Positions 52,900-60,958 of a DNA stretch of 64,000 nt are shown here, piece after piece (positions within the stretch are counted from its first letter, which is position 1; each line of letters opens with the position of its first letter). The translations under genes and the position numbers were made by a program. Origin of the DNA: VXYL01 sp963665195 (GTDB taxonomy: Bacteria; Pseudomonadota; Gammaproteobacteria; Pseudomonadales; Azotimanducaceae). A model generated the notes under the pieces. It did no database searches. It saw nothing but the letters and a program-made list of their open reading frames with translations, and was not told where the DNA came from. The stretch covers positions 3,658,001-3,722,000 of the forward strand of contig OY762070.1 of the NCBI GenBank assembly GCA_963665195.1, given 5' to 3'.

Positions 52900-54227
52900 C
52901 AGATGCCGTAGGCGCGGCGCAGCATGGAGATGGGGTGCGTGGCGGTGCTGCCGTCGTCCAGGCCGTGTTCGATCAGCCGCCCCGCCATCGGGCAGTCCGA
53001 GCCGTAGGCGTCCGGCTTCGCCTCGCGCACCTGGCGCACCACCGGACGGGCGATCTTCATGGCGAGATCGTAGGTCTCCTTCTTCACGGCGTAGGTGCCA
53101 TCGTGGCCGGAGCAGCGTTCGATCATCCGCACCTCGGTATCCGGCACCAGGGAGAGGAACTCGCGGGTGCGCTGGCCGATGGGCTGCACGCGCTGGTGGC
53201 AGGCGGCGTGGTAGGCGACCTTGCCGAGGGAGTTGGGGAAGTCGACGTTGGCAAGGCCGTCCCGGTTGCGGGCGACCAGGTACTCGAAGGGATCGAAGAA
53301 GCCCGCCGCCACGCGGGCGACATCCGCGTCGTCGGGGAACAGCAGCGGCAGTTCCTGCCTGTACATCAGGGTGCAGGAGGGAACGATGGACATGAGATCG
53401 CAGCCGGCGTCGATGGCCTCGAGGAAGCGCGGCAGGTTGCGGTCCTTGTTCTTGGCGACGGCGTCCAAATCTCCCAGTTCGAACTTCGGCATGCCGCAGC
53501 AGGCGGTGTCGGCCAGCAGCTTCACCGCGATGCCGTTGTGCTCAAGCACGCGCACCAGATCCTCCGCCACGTCCGGTTCGTTGTGCTCGCCGTAGCAGGT
53601 GACATAGAGGGCGACCTTCCCGGTGGTGCCGGTGCCCGGCTGCGGGGTCTTGTCCGCGTCGTCCGTAGCGATGCGTTTGCTGGCGCGGCGGCTATGGAAA
53701 GTCGGCAGGGGCGCGTCCCGGTGAACGCCGCCGAGGCGCTCGCCGATCTTGCGCAGCGGTTTGACCTTCGCCGCGGCGTTGGCCGTCTGGCTGATGCCGG
53801 GCACGGACAGCGCTTTGAACATCGGCCCCGTGCTGGTGATGAGCCGGTCCCGCCACGGGGGCCTTCGCTCCTTGAACCGGGCGGCCTTGGCGCGCAGCAT
53901 CAGATGCGGGAAGTCCACCGCCCACTCGTGCGGCGGCAGGTAGGGGCACTTGGTCTCGGCGCAGAGATCGCATAGGAAGCACTGCTCCACGACCTTGCCG
54001 TAGTCTTCCTTGGCGACGCCGTCCACCTCGAAGGTGTCCGACTCGTCCACCAGATCGAACAGCGTCGGGAACGCCTGGCAGAGATTGACGCAACGGCGGC
54101 AGCCGTGGCAGATGTCGAAGACGCGCTCGAGTTCGGCATCCACGGCCTCGCGGTCATGGAAGTCCGGCCCGCGCCAGTCGATGGGCGCCCGCTTGGGCGC
54201 TTCGAGGCTGCCTTCTCTGGTGGCCAT
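52899..54227 (-). CDS. FeS oxidoreductase with two 4Fe-4S and CCG domains (GlpC/HdrB-like)
   Basis: This 442-residue protein has two 4Fe-4S sites: CHGCRRCVNLCQAFP near 40 and CFLCDLCAETKCPYLPP near 87. Two CCG-type modules follow, ADTACCGMPKFELGD near 240 with PSCTLMYRQELP, and YHAACHQRVQPIG with ERCSGHDGTYAVKK near 360. This matches electron-transfer subunits of the GlpC/HdrB type that partner rubrerythrin and DUF3501. The electron acceptor is unknown. An 84-base gap with a strong stem-loop separates it from rubrerythrin. Confidence 0.88.
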   Translation of the reverse strand: MATREGSLEAPKRAPIDWRGPDFHDREAVDAELERVFDICHGCRRCVNLCQAFPTLFDLVDESDTFEVDGVAKEDYGKVVEQCFLCDLCAETKCPYLPPHEWAVDFPHLMLRAKAARFKERRPPWRDRLITSTGPMFKALSVPGISQTANAAAKVKPLRKIGERLGGVHRDAPLPTFHSRRASKRIATDDADKTPQPGTGTTGKVALYVTCYGEHNEPDVAEDLVRVLEHNGIAVKLLADTACCGMPKFELGDLDAVAKNKDRNLPRFLEAIDAGCDLMSIVPSCTLMYRQELPLLFPDDADVARVAAGFFDPFEYLVARNRDGLANVDFPNSLGKVAYHAACHQRVQPIGQRTREFLSLVPDTEVRMIERCSGHDGTYAVKKETYDLAMKIARPVVRQVREAKPDAYGSDCPMAGRLIEHGLDDGSTATHPISMLRRAYGI

Positions 54228-54252
54228 GGGCGTCGATGGATCGAGCGTTCGG

Positions 54253-54283
54253 AAGGCTCCCGCGACCCTGCCGCGGGAGCCTT
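54253..54283 (-). terminator. Perfect 12-bp stem-loop between rubrerythrin and FeS oxidoreductase genes
   Basis: AAGGCTCCCGCG (54253-54264) and CGCGGGAGCCTT (54272-54283) form a perfect 12-pair stem with a seven-base loop. In the direction of transcription (minus strand) no long T run follows, so it is more likely an attenuator or an mRNA-processing and stabilising hairpin that sets rubrerythrin apart from the downstream genes. Read on the plus strand it is followed by a short TTTC only. Confidence 0.55.
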
Positions 54284-54311
54284 TCGTGCTCGGCTGGGGA
54301 GCTCCCCGGCG

Positions 54312-54728
54312 CTAGTCCATCGCGTCCAAGGCGCGCTGGAAGCGGTTGGCGTGCGAGCGCTCGGCCTTGGCCAGGGTCTCGAACCAGTCCGCGATCTCCT
54401 CGAAGCCCTCGTCGCGCGCCGTCTTCGCCATGCCCGGGTACATGTCGGTGTACTCGTGGGTCTCGCCGGCGATGGCGGCCTTGAGGTTGATCGACGTGGT
54501 GCCGATGGGCAGGCCGGTGGCGGGGTCGCCCACCGACTCCATGTACTCCAGATGGCCGTGGGCGTGGCCGGTCTCGCCCTCCGCGGTGGAGCGGAACACG
54601 GCCGCCACGTCGTTCTCCCCTTCGACGTCCGCCTTGGCCGCGAAGTAGAGATAGCGGCGGTTGGCCTGCGACTCGCCCGCGAAGGCGTCCTTCAGATTCT
54701 GCAAGGTCTTGCTGTCCGTCAATTCCAC
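54312..54728 (-). CDS. Rubrerythrin (ferritin-like diiron domain only)
   Basis: This 138-residue ferritin-like protein has four helices bearing the diiron ligands: DAFAGESQANRRYLYFAAKA near 18, EGETGHAHGHLEYME near 52, AGETHEYTDMYPGMA near 90 and AKAERSHANRFQ near 125. It has no C-terminal rubredoxin domain, so electrons must come from a partner, plausibly the adjacent FeS oxidoreductase. It would reduce peroxide. It is first in a minus-strand group that continues to the pseudouridine synthase. Confidence 0.93.
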   Translation of the reverse strand: MELTDSKTLQNLKDAFAGESQANRRYLYFAAKADVEGENDVAAVFRSTAEGETGHAHGHLEYMESVGDPATGLPIGTTSINLKAAIAGETHEYTDMYPGMAKTARDEGFEEIADWFETLAKAERSHANRFQRALDAMD

Positions 54729-54798
54729 GCTCGTTCCTCCCTTGGGCGTGATTCATGTTCGTGCGAAGGCGAGTATACAAACGTCGGCGCGGATGCGG

Positions 54799-55671
54799 CT
54801 AGCCGCGGATAGCGCCCGCCGCGGCGACGCAGTCCGTCTCGGCGTAGAACCGCGTCCACTCGCCGCCGGCTTCGAGCAGCGCAGCGAGCAGGCGGTCCAT
54901 GCCGGCGCGGTCGTAGACGGCGTTGTCGTTGCGGCTGCGCAACGGCTCGGCAGGGGCGTCGGGGTGGCCAAGCGCACGGTAAAGCGACCGCCCGCCGCTC
55001 GAGACGATGTCCTCGTAGCGCAGGATGCGCGTCGCCGGCAGGTGGGCATCGTATTGGCGGAAGAACCAGTTCAGCACGATCAGCTGGCGCTTGAGCACAT
55101 CCGGCTCGTCCGCTAGGCGCCCTCTGAGCCGCGCATCGAACTGCTCGCCGGCTGGCACGCGGCCGTTCGCGATGGGGAAGGGCACCGTTTGCCAGGAAGC
55201 CAGCACGGCCACGGGATTGCGGATGACGGCGAGGCAGGGGTAGAGCGGCACCAGCCGTTCGAGCAGCGCGGCGAACGGCGCGTTGTGCTTGATGAGCAGC
55301 GTGAAGTCGGGCCCGAGCGGGCCCTTGATCGCGATGTCGCCACGCTCGCCGAGGATGTCGCGCTGCGCCCCTTCCGTCCCGTCAGTCGCCAGATGGTCGC
55401 CGACTTCGCCGTCGACGTGGATGCTGGTCGCCCGCCGCTCTCCGAGCGCTCGCCGTCGCGCCTCGGCGGCGAACTGCTCGAGCCCGTCGATTGCCGCCTC
55501 GGCGCTGGCAGCCGCGCCCAGCCGCTCCGGTTCGATGGGCTCGGACAGCGCCAGAAAGTTCGGCAGCTTGCCAGCAAGCTGGCAGCACAGGGACGTGCCG
55601 CCGCGCGGAACGCCGGTCAGCAGCCACGTCTCGGGAACCGGGGACGTTTGCCGAGGCACTCGACCTCCCAT
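54799..55671 (-). CDS. Sulfotransferase-family protein (paralogue)
   Basis: This is a 290-residue sulfotransferase-type protein with the 5'-phosphosulfate loop WLLTGVPRGGTSLCCQLAG near residue 15 and CLAVIRNPVAVLASWQTV near 160 for PAPS 3'-phosphate binding. It shares KHNAPFAAL, NWFFRQYDAH and RSRNDNAVYD with the protein at 40893, so the two are paralogues about 14 kb apart in opposite orientation. ATG 55671 follows an AAACGGC stretch without a strong ribosome site. The substrate is unknown. Confidence 0.8.
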   Translation of the reverse strand: MGGRVPRQTSPVPETWLLTGVPRGGTSLCCQLAGKLPNFLALSEPIEPERLGAAASAEAAIDGLEQFAAEARRRALGERRATSIHVDGEVGDHLATDGTEGAQRDILGERGDIAIKGPLGPDFTLLIKHNAPFAALLERLVPLYPCLAVIRNPVAVLASWQTVPFPIANGRVPAGEQFDARLRGRLADEPDVLKRQLIVLNWFFRQYDAHLPATRILRYEDIVSSGGRSLYRALGHPDAPAEPLRSRNDNAVYDRAGMDRLLAALLEAGGEWTRFYAETDCVAAAGAIRG

Positions 55672-55738
55672 GCCGTTTGCATTCGCAGACCAAAGGACGT
55701 ATGAAACGCGCCTCCCGCATCTAGCGTAGCGGCACCAC

Positions 55739-56803
55739 ATGGGACGCGCAAACGAACCGGGCGCCGGGCGGCGTCGCTTGACGACCGGAGCACATCGGCT
55801 GGTCGCCGCCTTGCTCGGCTGCAGCCTACTCGGCGCCGCGCCAGCGTCGACGGACGAGGTCGAAGTCGAGCTGTACACCGGACCCAAAGCCGACGAATTA
55901 GTGCATCCCGCCTATCCGCGGATGGCCAGCCGGAACCTTCATGAGGGATGGGTCCGAGTGCATTTCATGGTCAGCGCGGAAGGCCGTCCTTACGAGGTCA
56001 ACGTAACGGACGCGATGGGCAACAGCACGTTCCAGCGCGCCGCATTGCAGGCGCTCGAGAAAAGCTCGTTCGTGCCAGCTCGGCGCAACGGCACCCCGCT
56101 GGACGCAGGCTACGCCCAGAAGTACATCTTCAGTTTCGATGGCAACGTGGGTGCGCGACCCCAGTTCCTCGCGACCTTCCGTGCGGCTCGCAAGGCGATC
56201 GCAGCAGACGATCAGGAACGGGCCACCGCGATGATCGACCGCCTCGAGGCCCGCAATCTCTACGAAGACGCGATACAGCATCTGGCCAAGTTCTACTACC
56301 TGCGCAAATGGGGCGAGCCCGAAGAGCAGCTTGCCGCGCTCGATCGGGCCATCGCCCACGAGACCACCGCCGAGTACCTGCCCGAAGCCGCGTTCGTCTC
56401 CGCGCTGGTCGCCCAATTCGGCCTGCTGACCCACACGCGGGACTTCGTCCGGGCCTTGGAGACCTTCGAGACGCTTCAGGGGTTCGATCTCGACGCGGAG
56501 ACGCTCGCTGCCCTGCAAGCCGATGCCGAAGCGGTCCGAGCGCTCAAGGACGATGGCCGCGCCTACGACGTCGCCGGCCAGATCGACGACAGCGCCAACT
56601 GGTACTTCGACCTCTACAAGGACGACTTCGCGGTCCACGACGTGGACGGCAAGATCGCCGAAGTGAAGCTCCGCTGCGCGCGCGGCTACGTCTTCTGGCG
56701 CTTCGATCCCGATCTCGTCTACCACCTGGGCGACGACTACGGGGACTGCCACCTGACGCTGGTGGGCGATCCCGGTACGACGTTCCGCCTGCGGCAGATG
56801 TAG
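55739..56803 (+). CDS. Periplasmic TonB C-terminal-domain protein with helical repeats
   Basis: This 354-residue protein begins with a basic segment and a hydrophobic signal HRLVAALLGCSLLGAAPAS. The following 85 residues match the TonB C-terminal fold: VHPAYPRMASRNLHEGWVRV, FMVSAEGRPYEVNV and FQRAALQALEKSSFVPARRN. The rest is a helical repeat domain (ERATAMIDRLEARNLYEDAI and PEEQLAALDRAIAHE). With no proline-rich linker or retained transmembrane anchor it is unlikely to be a classical energy transducer. It stands alone between divergent and convergent genes. Confidence 0.75.
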   Translation: MGRANEPGAGRRRLTTGAHRLVAALLGCSLLGAAPASTDEVEVELYTGPKADELVHPAYPRMASRNLHEGWVRVHFMVSAEGRPYEVNVTDAMGNSTFQRAALQALEKSSFVPARRNGTPLDAGYAQKYIFSFDGNVGARPQFLATFRAARKAIAADDQERATAMIDRLEARNLYEDAIQHLAKFYYLRKWGEPEEQLAALDRAIAHETTAEYLPEAAFVSALVAQFGLLTHTRDFVRALETFETLQGFDLDAETLAALQADAEAVRALKDDGRAYDVAGQIDDSANWYFDLYKDDFAVHDVDGKIAEVKLRCARGYVFWRFDPDLVYHLGDDYGDCHLTLVGDPGTTFRLRQM

Positions 56804-56842
56804 GCAGATGTAGAAGGGCCAGGGGCCCACTCGGCCGAATCG

Positions 56843-57361
56843 CTACTCGCGCAGCGAGACCGGCCGGGGCGGCGGGCCCTTGGCTACCAGTTCGGCCACC
56901 AGCGTCGGCAACGCCCGCGGCGCGAACTGGTCTCGGGCGCCGGCCTTCAGCGCAGCCACCGACCACCAGCGGAACTGGTCGAAGATCCCCACCTCGCTGA
57001 GCTCCGGGTTGTTGCTCGCCGTCGGCTCGAACCGATCGGCCCGCACCAGGTAGATGTCCTCGCGCTGTTCGGTGATTACATGGCACTCGGCGCGACCGCG
57101 CCCGAACCGATGCACGCGCCGCCAGATCAGGCGCGGCTGCCCGGCCACCGCCAAGCCCGTCTCTTCCCACACCTCCCGGCAGAGCGCCGCCACGCGGTCC
57201 TCGCCGGGCTTGACGCCGCCTCCCGGCAGCAGCCAGAAATGGCCCGGGCGGTCCGGGCGCTGCATGCGCAGCAGCAGAACGCTGGCCTGCGCTTCGCACA
57301 GGATCACGGCGCGAACGGCTTGTCGGCGCTGCACTCGGTTTTCCCAAGGGGTTGGACGCAT
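56843..57361 (-). CDS. Nudix hydrolase
   Basis: This 172-residue Nudix protein has a complete Nudix box in two parts, GGGVKPGEDRVAALCREVWEE and TGL (residues about 46-69), where the glutamates bind the metal. The N-terminal strand RRQAVRAVILCEAQASVLLL is typical of MutT-like members. The substrate nucleoside diphosphate derivative is unknown. A short ten-base tandem duplication lies between it and the preceding convergent gene. Confidence 0.88.
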   Translation of the reverse strand: MRPTPWENRVQRRQAVRAVILCEAQASVLLLRMQRPDRPGHFWLLPGGGVKPGEDRVAALCREVWEETGLAVAGQPRLIWRRVHRFGRGRAECHVITEQREDIYLVRADRFEPTASNNPELSEVGIFDQFRWWSVAALKAGARDQFAPRALPTLVAELVAKGPPPRPVSLRE

Positions 57362-57440
57362 AGCATGCCACCTGCGTCGCAGCCGGCTTCGGCACTGCCG
57401 CGGTGCGGTTCGAGTGCCGCCCCGGTGGCGCTGCCGTGCT

Positions 57441-58154
57441 CTAGGCGCGGACTAGCACCTTGAGCGTCGGCTTTAGGTTCCACAGGTAGCGGACATCCTC
57501 GAACCCGGCGCGGCGCAGCAGCGCCGTGGTCGCCTTGCGGCCGAGGTACAGCAAGTGCTCGGGCGGCCGAATCGCGTCGCTGGCGATCAGTTCCTCTGCC
57601 TGGCGCGGCAGGGACCGGTGGCGCATGTTCGGCGTGGTGAGGAAGGCGACGCCGGCGGGGGCCAGGATGCGCCTCAGATGTGCGAGAAACAGGGCGGGTT
57701 CGCGCAGGTGTTCGACGACTTCGCTGCTGTAGACGATGTCGAACGCGCCCTCCACTTCCGCGACATCGCACCGCTCGAACCGGCAGTTCGGGAACAGTCG
57801 TCGCGCCTCGCCGATCGCCGCAGCGTCGATGTCCACGCCCACGGCATCCAAGCCGCACTCGCGTGCCGCCGCCACCGCGAACCCCGCGTTGCAGCCCACG
57901 TCGATGAAACTACGCCCCTTGGTGCGCCGCTTCAGCCTGCGAATCCGCCGCCGCGCCCGCCGCACCTTGGAGTCCAGCTTCGCGGTGTACTGCCGCGTCT
58001 TGTGGTAGCGGTCGTAGAATGCGGCCAAGACCTCCGTCGACGGCATGGGATCGACGAAGAGTGCCTCGCAACGTGCGCAGGCGCGTAGGCAGTAGCCGTC
58101 CTTGGTGCCGAAAGCTGCGTGGTCGGGAGTGCCGCAGGCGGGGCAGTCGGTCAC
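57441..58154 (-). CDS. Class I SAM-dependent methyltransferase with N-terminal zinc ribbon
   Basis: This is a 237-residue methyltransferase of the Methyltransf_23 type. A zinc ribbon is formed by CPACG near residue 4 and CARC near 27. The SAM-binding motif I is SFIDVGCNAGFAVAAARECG near 82, with the acidic GVDIDAAAIGEA and motif IV FDIVYSSEVVEHLREP. Such proteins often methylate sugars, lipids or small metabolites. A highly basic stretch (RRARRRIRRLKRRTKGR) precedes motif I and could bind nucleic acid or membrane. It ends next to the molybdenum hydroxylase genes without an evident link. Confidence 0.86.
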   Translation of the reverse strand: MTDCPACGTPDHAAFGTKDGYCLRACARCEALFVDPMPSTEVLAAFYDRYHKTRQYTAKLDSKVRRARRRIRRLKRRTKGRSFIDVGCNAGFAVAAARECGLDAVGVDIDAAAIGEARRLFPNCRFERCDVAEVEGAFDIVYSSEVVEHLREPALFLAHLRRILAPAGVAFLTTPNMRHRSLPRQAEELIASDAIRPPEHLLYLGRKATTALLRRAGFEDVRYLWNLKPTLKVLVRA

Positions 58155-58163
58155 TTCGGCGGT

Positions 58164-60401
58164 TCACGCCAGCCGCAGCGGCAGTTCCCTCGCGCGCTGG
58201 CCGGTGGCGGCATAGACGGCGTTCGCGACGGCCGGCGCCAGCGGCGGCGTGCCTGGTTCGCCGGCGCCGCCCATTGCTTCGCCGCTGTTGACGATCACCG
58301 TCTCGATCTGGGGCATTTCGTCGATGCGCAGCACGGGGTAGTCGTGGAAGTTGCTCTGCTTGACGCGGCCTTCCTCGATGGTGATGGCGCCGTGCAGGAC
58401 GGCGCTCAGGGCGTAGACGATGCCGCTCTCCATCTGCGCGGCGAAGCCGTCCGGATTGACGGCGAGTCCGGCGTCGGCGGCGCAGACCACGCGGTCCACG
58501 CGCACCTTGGCGTCCGCCACGGTCACTTCGGCCACTTGGGCGACGATGCTGCCGAAGGATTCGTGGACCGCGATGCCGCGACCGCGGTTCTCGCCAAGCG
58601 GCGTTCCCCAGCCAGCCCGTTCGGCGGCGGCTTCCAGCACCTTGCGATGCCGAGGAGCTGCGCCCAGCAGGTTGCGGCGGAACGTGTAGCCGTCCTGGCC
58701 GGCGGCTGCGGCGAGCTCGTCGATGAACGACTCGGTGAAGAAGGCGTGCTGGGAGTGGTCGACGCTGCGCCAGACGCCGAACGGCACATGGGTCGGGCTC
58801 GACACCGCCTCGATGCGCTGATTGGCGATGGCGTACGGGAGCAGCGGCGCCTCGGCGGGTTCGTGCTTCTCGACGTAGATGTTCTGCCAGGCGACTGGGC
58901 GGCCTTCGGCGTCGAGGCCGCCGCGGAAGCGGCTCGTCACGGCTGGGCGATAGCGGTCCTGGGCGATGTCCTCTTCCCGGGACCAGATGAGCTTCACCGG
59001 CGCGTTCGCCGCCTTGGCGACGCGGGCCGCCTGCACGGCGTAGTCGTTCACGGAGCGGCGCCCGAATGCGCCACCGAGATAGGCGTTGTGGACGGTGACG
59101 TTGGCCGGTTCGATCTCCAGCGCACCCGCCACCGCGCCGCGCACGCCGAGCGGATTCTGCGTCCCCGTCCATACGTCGCAGACGCCGTCGCGCAGCCACA
59201 CCGTGCAGTTCAGCGGCTCCATGGCCGCGTGGGCCAGGAACGGCACGCGGTATTCCGCCTCGATGCGCGTCGCGGCGCTTGCCAGCGCGGCGTCGAGGTC
59301 GCCCTCTTCCACGTCCATGGAGGTCTCGGCATCGGGCGCCTCGGCGCGATCCAGGTCCTTCTCGAACTGGGCGAAGATGCTCTGCTGATCGACGCCGCCG
59401 TGGGCGTCGCAATCCCACTGCACGTCGAGCGCCTTGAGGCCTTGCGAGGCGTGCCAGTAGCCGTCCGCCACCACCGCCACCGCATCGCCAAGATTGACCA
59501 CCTGCTCGACCCCGGGCAGCGCTAGTGCCCGGGCATCGTCTACCGCGCCGACGGTACCCTCGAACACCGGGCAGGCCTGCACCGTTGCGACCTTGAGGCC
59601 CGGGACGTTCCTTGCGAGGGGTTCCCCCTCGCGCTGCCCCGCCGAGAGTTCCGCGTCGATGCCGAACATCGCCTGGCCGTTGACCTTCGGCGGGATGTCC
59701 AGCCGGGGCACGGACGCGCCGATCAGGCGGTACTCGGACGGATCCTTGAGGCTCGGCTTCGACGAGGGCGCGATCTGCGCGGCCAGCGGCGCGATCTCGC
59801 CGTAGGTGGCTTCGCGGCCGCTCGATTCGTGCCTGATGCGGCTGTCGCGCAGATCGAGATCGTCCGCGGAGACGTCCCAAGCGGCGGCTGCGGCCTTGGC
59901 AAGCACTTCCCGCGCCGCGGCCCCGGCGATGCGCATCCCATGCTGGCCCGTGGTGCGAATGCTGAAGCTGCCGCCGGTGATCTGCAGGTCCAGCGCCTGA
60001 GTGATCTTCAGGAAGGCCCCGTCGATGGTGCCGACCAGGGCGCGCGGCACGTCGGCATCGCCGAACAGGAAGCCCTTGGCGAGGTGGTAGTTGGCGTATT
60101 CCTCGTGCGCCGGCGCCTCCTCGACCTGCACGCTGTCCCAGTCCGCGTCCAACTCCTCGGCCAGCATCTGCGCCAGCGTGGAATGCACGCCCTGGCCCAT
60201 CTCGGCGTGGGGGACAATGGCCGTGACGGTGTTGTCGGGCGCGATCTTCACCCAGATGTTGACGAGCGCCTCGTCCTCGCCCGCCACCAGATCGCGCACC
60301 TTCGGCGCGCGGTGGCCCGGGCGGATGGCAACGCCGACGACCAATGCGCCGCCGGCCACGACGCCGGCGGCGATCAGGCTGCGTCTGGTCCACTTGCCCA
60401 T
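58164..60401 (-). CDS. Molybdenum hydroxylase large subunit, isoquinoline 1-oxidoreductase type
   Basis: This is a 745-residue xanthine-oxidase-family large subunit that binds the molybdopterin cofactor. A twin-arginine signal (KWTRRSLIAAGVVAGGAL) predicts Tat export with the bound small subunit. The motifs PHAEMGQGVHSTLAQMLAEE near 65, HAAMEPLNCTVW near 365, AYLGGAFGRRS near 405 and the late GEAMGGAGEPGTPPLAP with the catalytic Glu near 720 are present. The enzyme class hydroxylates N-heterocycles or oxidises aldehydes. ATG 60401 has a GAGGAGGG site and follows the small subunit by four bases. Confidence 0.9.
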   Translation of the reverse strand: MGKWTRRSLIAAGVVAGGALVVGVAIRPGHRAPKVRDLVAGEDEALVNIWVKIAPDNTVTAIVPHAEMGQGVHSTLAQMLAEELDADWDSVQVEEAPAHEEYANYHLAKGFLFGDADVPRALVGTIDGAFLKITQALDLQITGGSFSIRTTGQHGMRIAGAAAREVLAKAAAAAWDVSADDLDLRDSRIRHESSGREATYGEIAPLAAQIAPSSKPSLKDPSEYRLIGASVPRLDIPPKVNGQAMFGIDAELSAGQREGEPLARNVPGLKVATVQACPVFEGTVGAVDDARALALPGVEQVVNLGDAVAVVADGYWHASQGLKALDVQWDCDAHGGVDQQSIFAQFEKDLDRAEAPDAETSMDVEEGDLDAALASAATRIEAEYRVPFLAHAAMEPLNCTVWLRDGVCDVWTGTQNPLGVRGAVAGALEIEPANVTVHNAYLGGAFGRRSVNDYAVQAARVAKAANAPVKLIWSREEDIAQDRYRPAVTSRFRGGLDAEGRPVAWQNIYVEKHEPAEAPLLPYAIANQRIEAVSSPTHVPFGVWRSVDHSQHAFFTESFIDELAAAAGQDGYTFRRNLLGAAPRHRKVLEAAAERAGWGTPLGENRGRGIAVHESFGSIVAQVAEVTVADAKVRVDRVVCAADAGLAVNPDGFAAQMESGIVYALSAVLHGAITIEEGRVKQSNFHDYPVLRIDEMPQIETVIVNSGEAMGGAGEPGTPPLAPAVANAVYAATGQRARELPLRLA

Positions 60402-60405
60402 CGCG

Positions 60406-60885
60406 CTAACCCTCCTCGCTTTGCGGCTGTGCGGTCTGCTGCGCGGCACGGCCGATGGCGCGGCGGATGCGCCCGTACATGCCGCAGCGGCAGATGTTGC
60501 CGCGCATTGCGGTGTTGATGTCGGCATCGGTGGGCGCCGAGTTGCTGGCGAGCAGCGCGGCGGCGGACATGATCTGTCCGGATTGGCAGTAGCCGCACTG
60601 CGGCACCTGCTCGTCGATCCACGCCTGCTGCACGGGGTGCATCTCGCCGTCCTGCGCGAGGCCCTCGATGGTGGTCACCGCGCGTCCGGCGACGGCGGCG
60701 AGGGGCATGGTGCAGGAACGGACGGCGACGCCGTCGACGTGTACCGTGCAGGCGCCGCACTGGGCGATGCCGCAGCCGAACTTGGTGCCGGTGAGGCCCA
60801 AGTGCTCGCGCAGCGCCCACAGCAGCGGCATCGCGCCCTCGGCATCGACGCGCCGCGGCTCGCCGTTCACATTGAACTCGATCAT
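60406..60885 (-). CDS. Molybdenum hydroxylase small subunit (2x 2Fe-2S)
   Basis: This 159-residue iron-sulfur subunit has the plant-type 2Fe-2S site GCGIAQCGACTVHVDG with VRSC near 40-62, and the second 2Fe-2S site CGYCQSGQ near 104 with NICRCGMYGRI near 138. It passes electrons from the molybdenum site to an outside acceptor, here probably a cytochrome. No FAD subunit is present, as in the isoquinoline oxidoreductase group. The ATG at 60885 has a GGAGA site. Confidence 0.93.
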   Translation of the reverse strand: MIEFNVNGEPRRVDAEGAMPLLWALREHLGLTGTKFGCGIAQCGACTVHVDGVAVRSCTMPLAAVAGRAVTTIEGLAQDGEMHPVQQAWIDEQVPQCGYCQSGQIMSAAALLASNSAPTDADINTAMRGNICRCGMYGRIRRAIGRAAQQTAQPQSEEG

Positions 60886-60958
60886 CGATTCGTCTCCAGC
60901 ATCGGACCTTGGAGGCCGGCTTCGCGGCTGGGCAACGTCGGCATCCGTGGCCATCCGC

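Noticed and set aside
56788..56812. Ten-base tandem duplication GGCAGATGTA at the end of the TonB-like gene.
   Set aside because: It lies at and after the stop codon and looks like a simple slippage event with no further structure.
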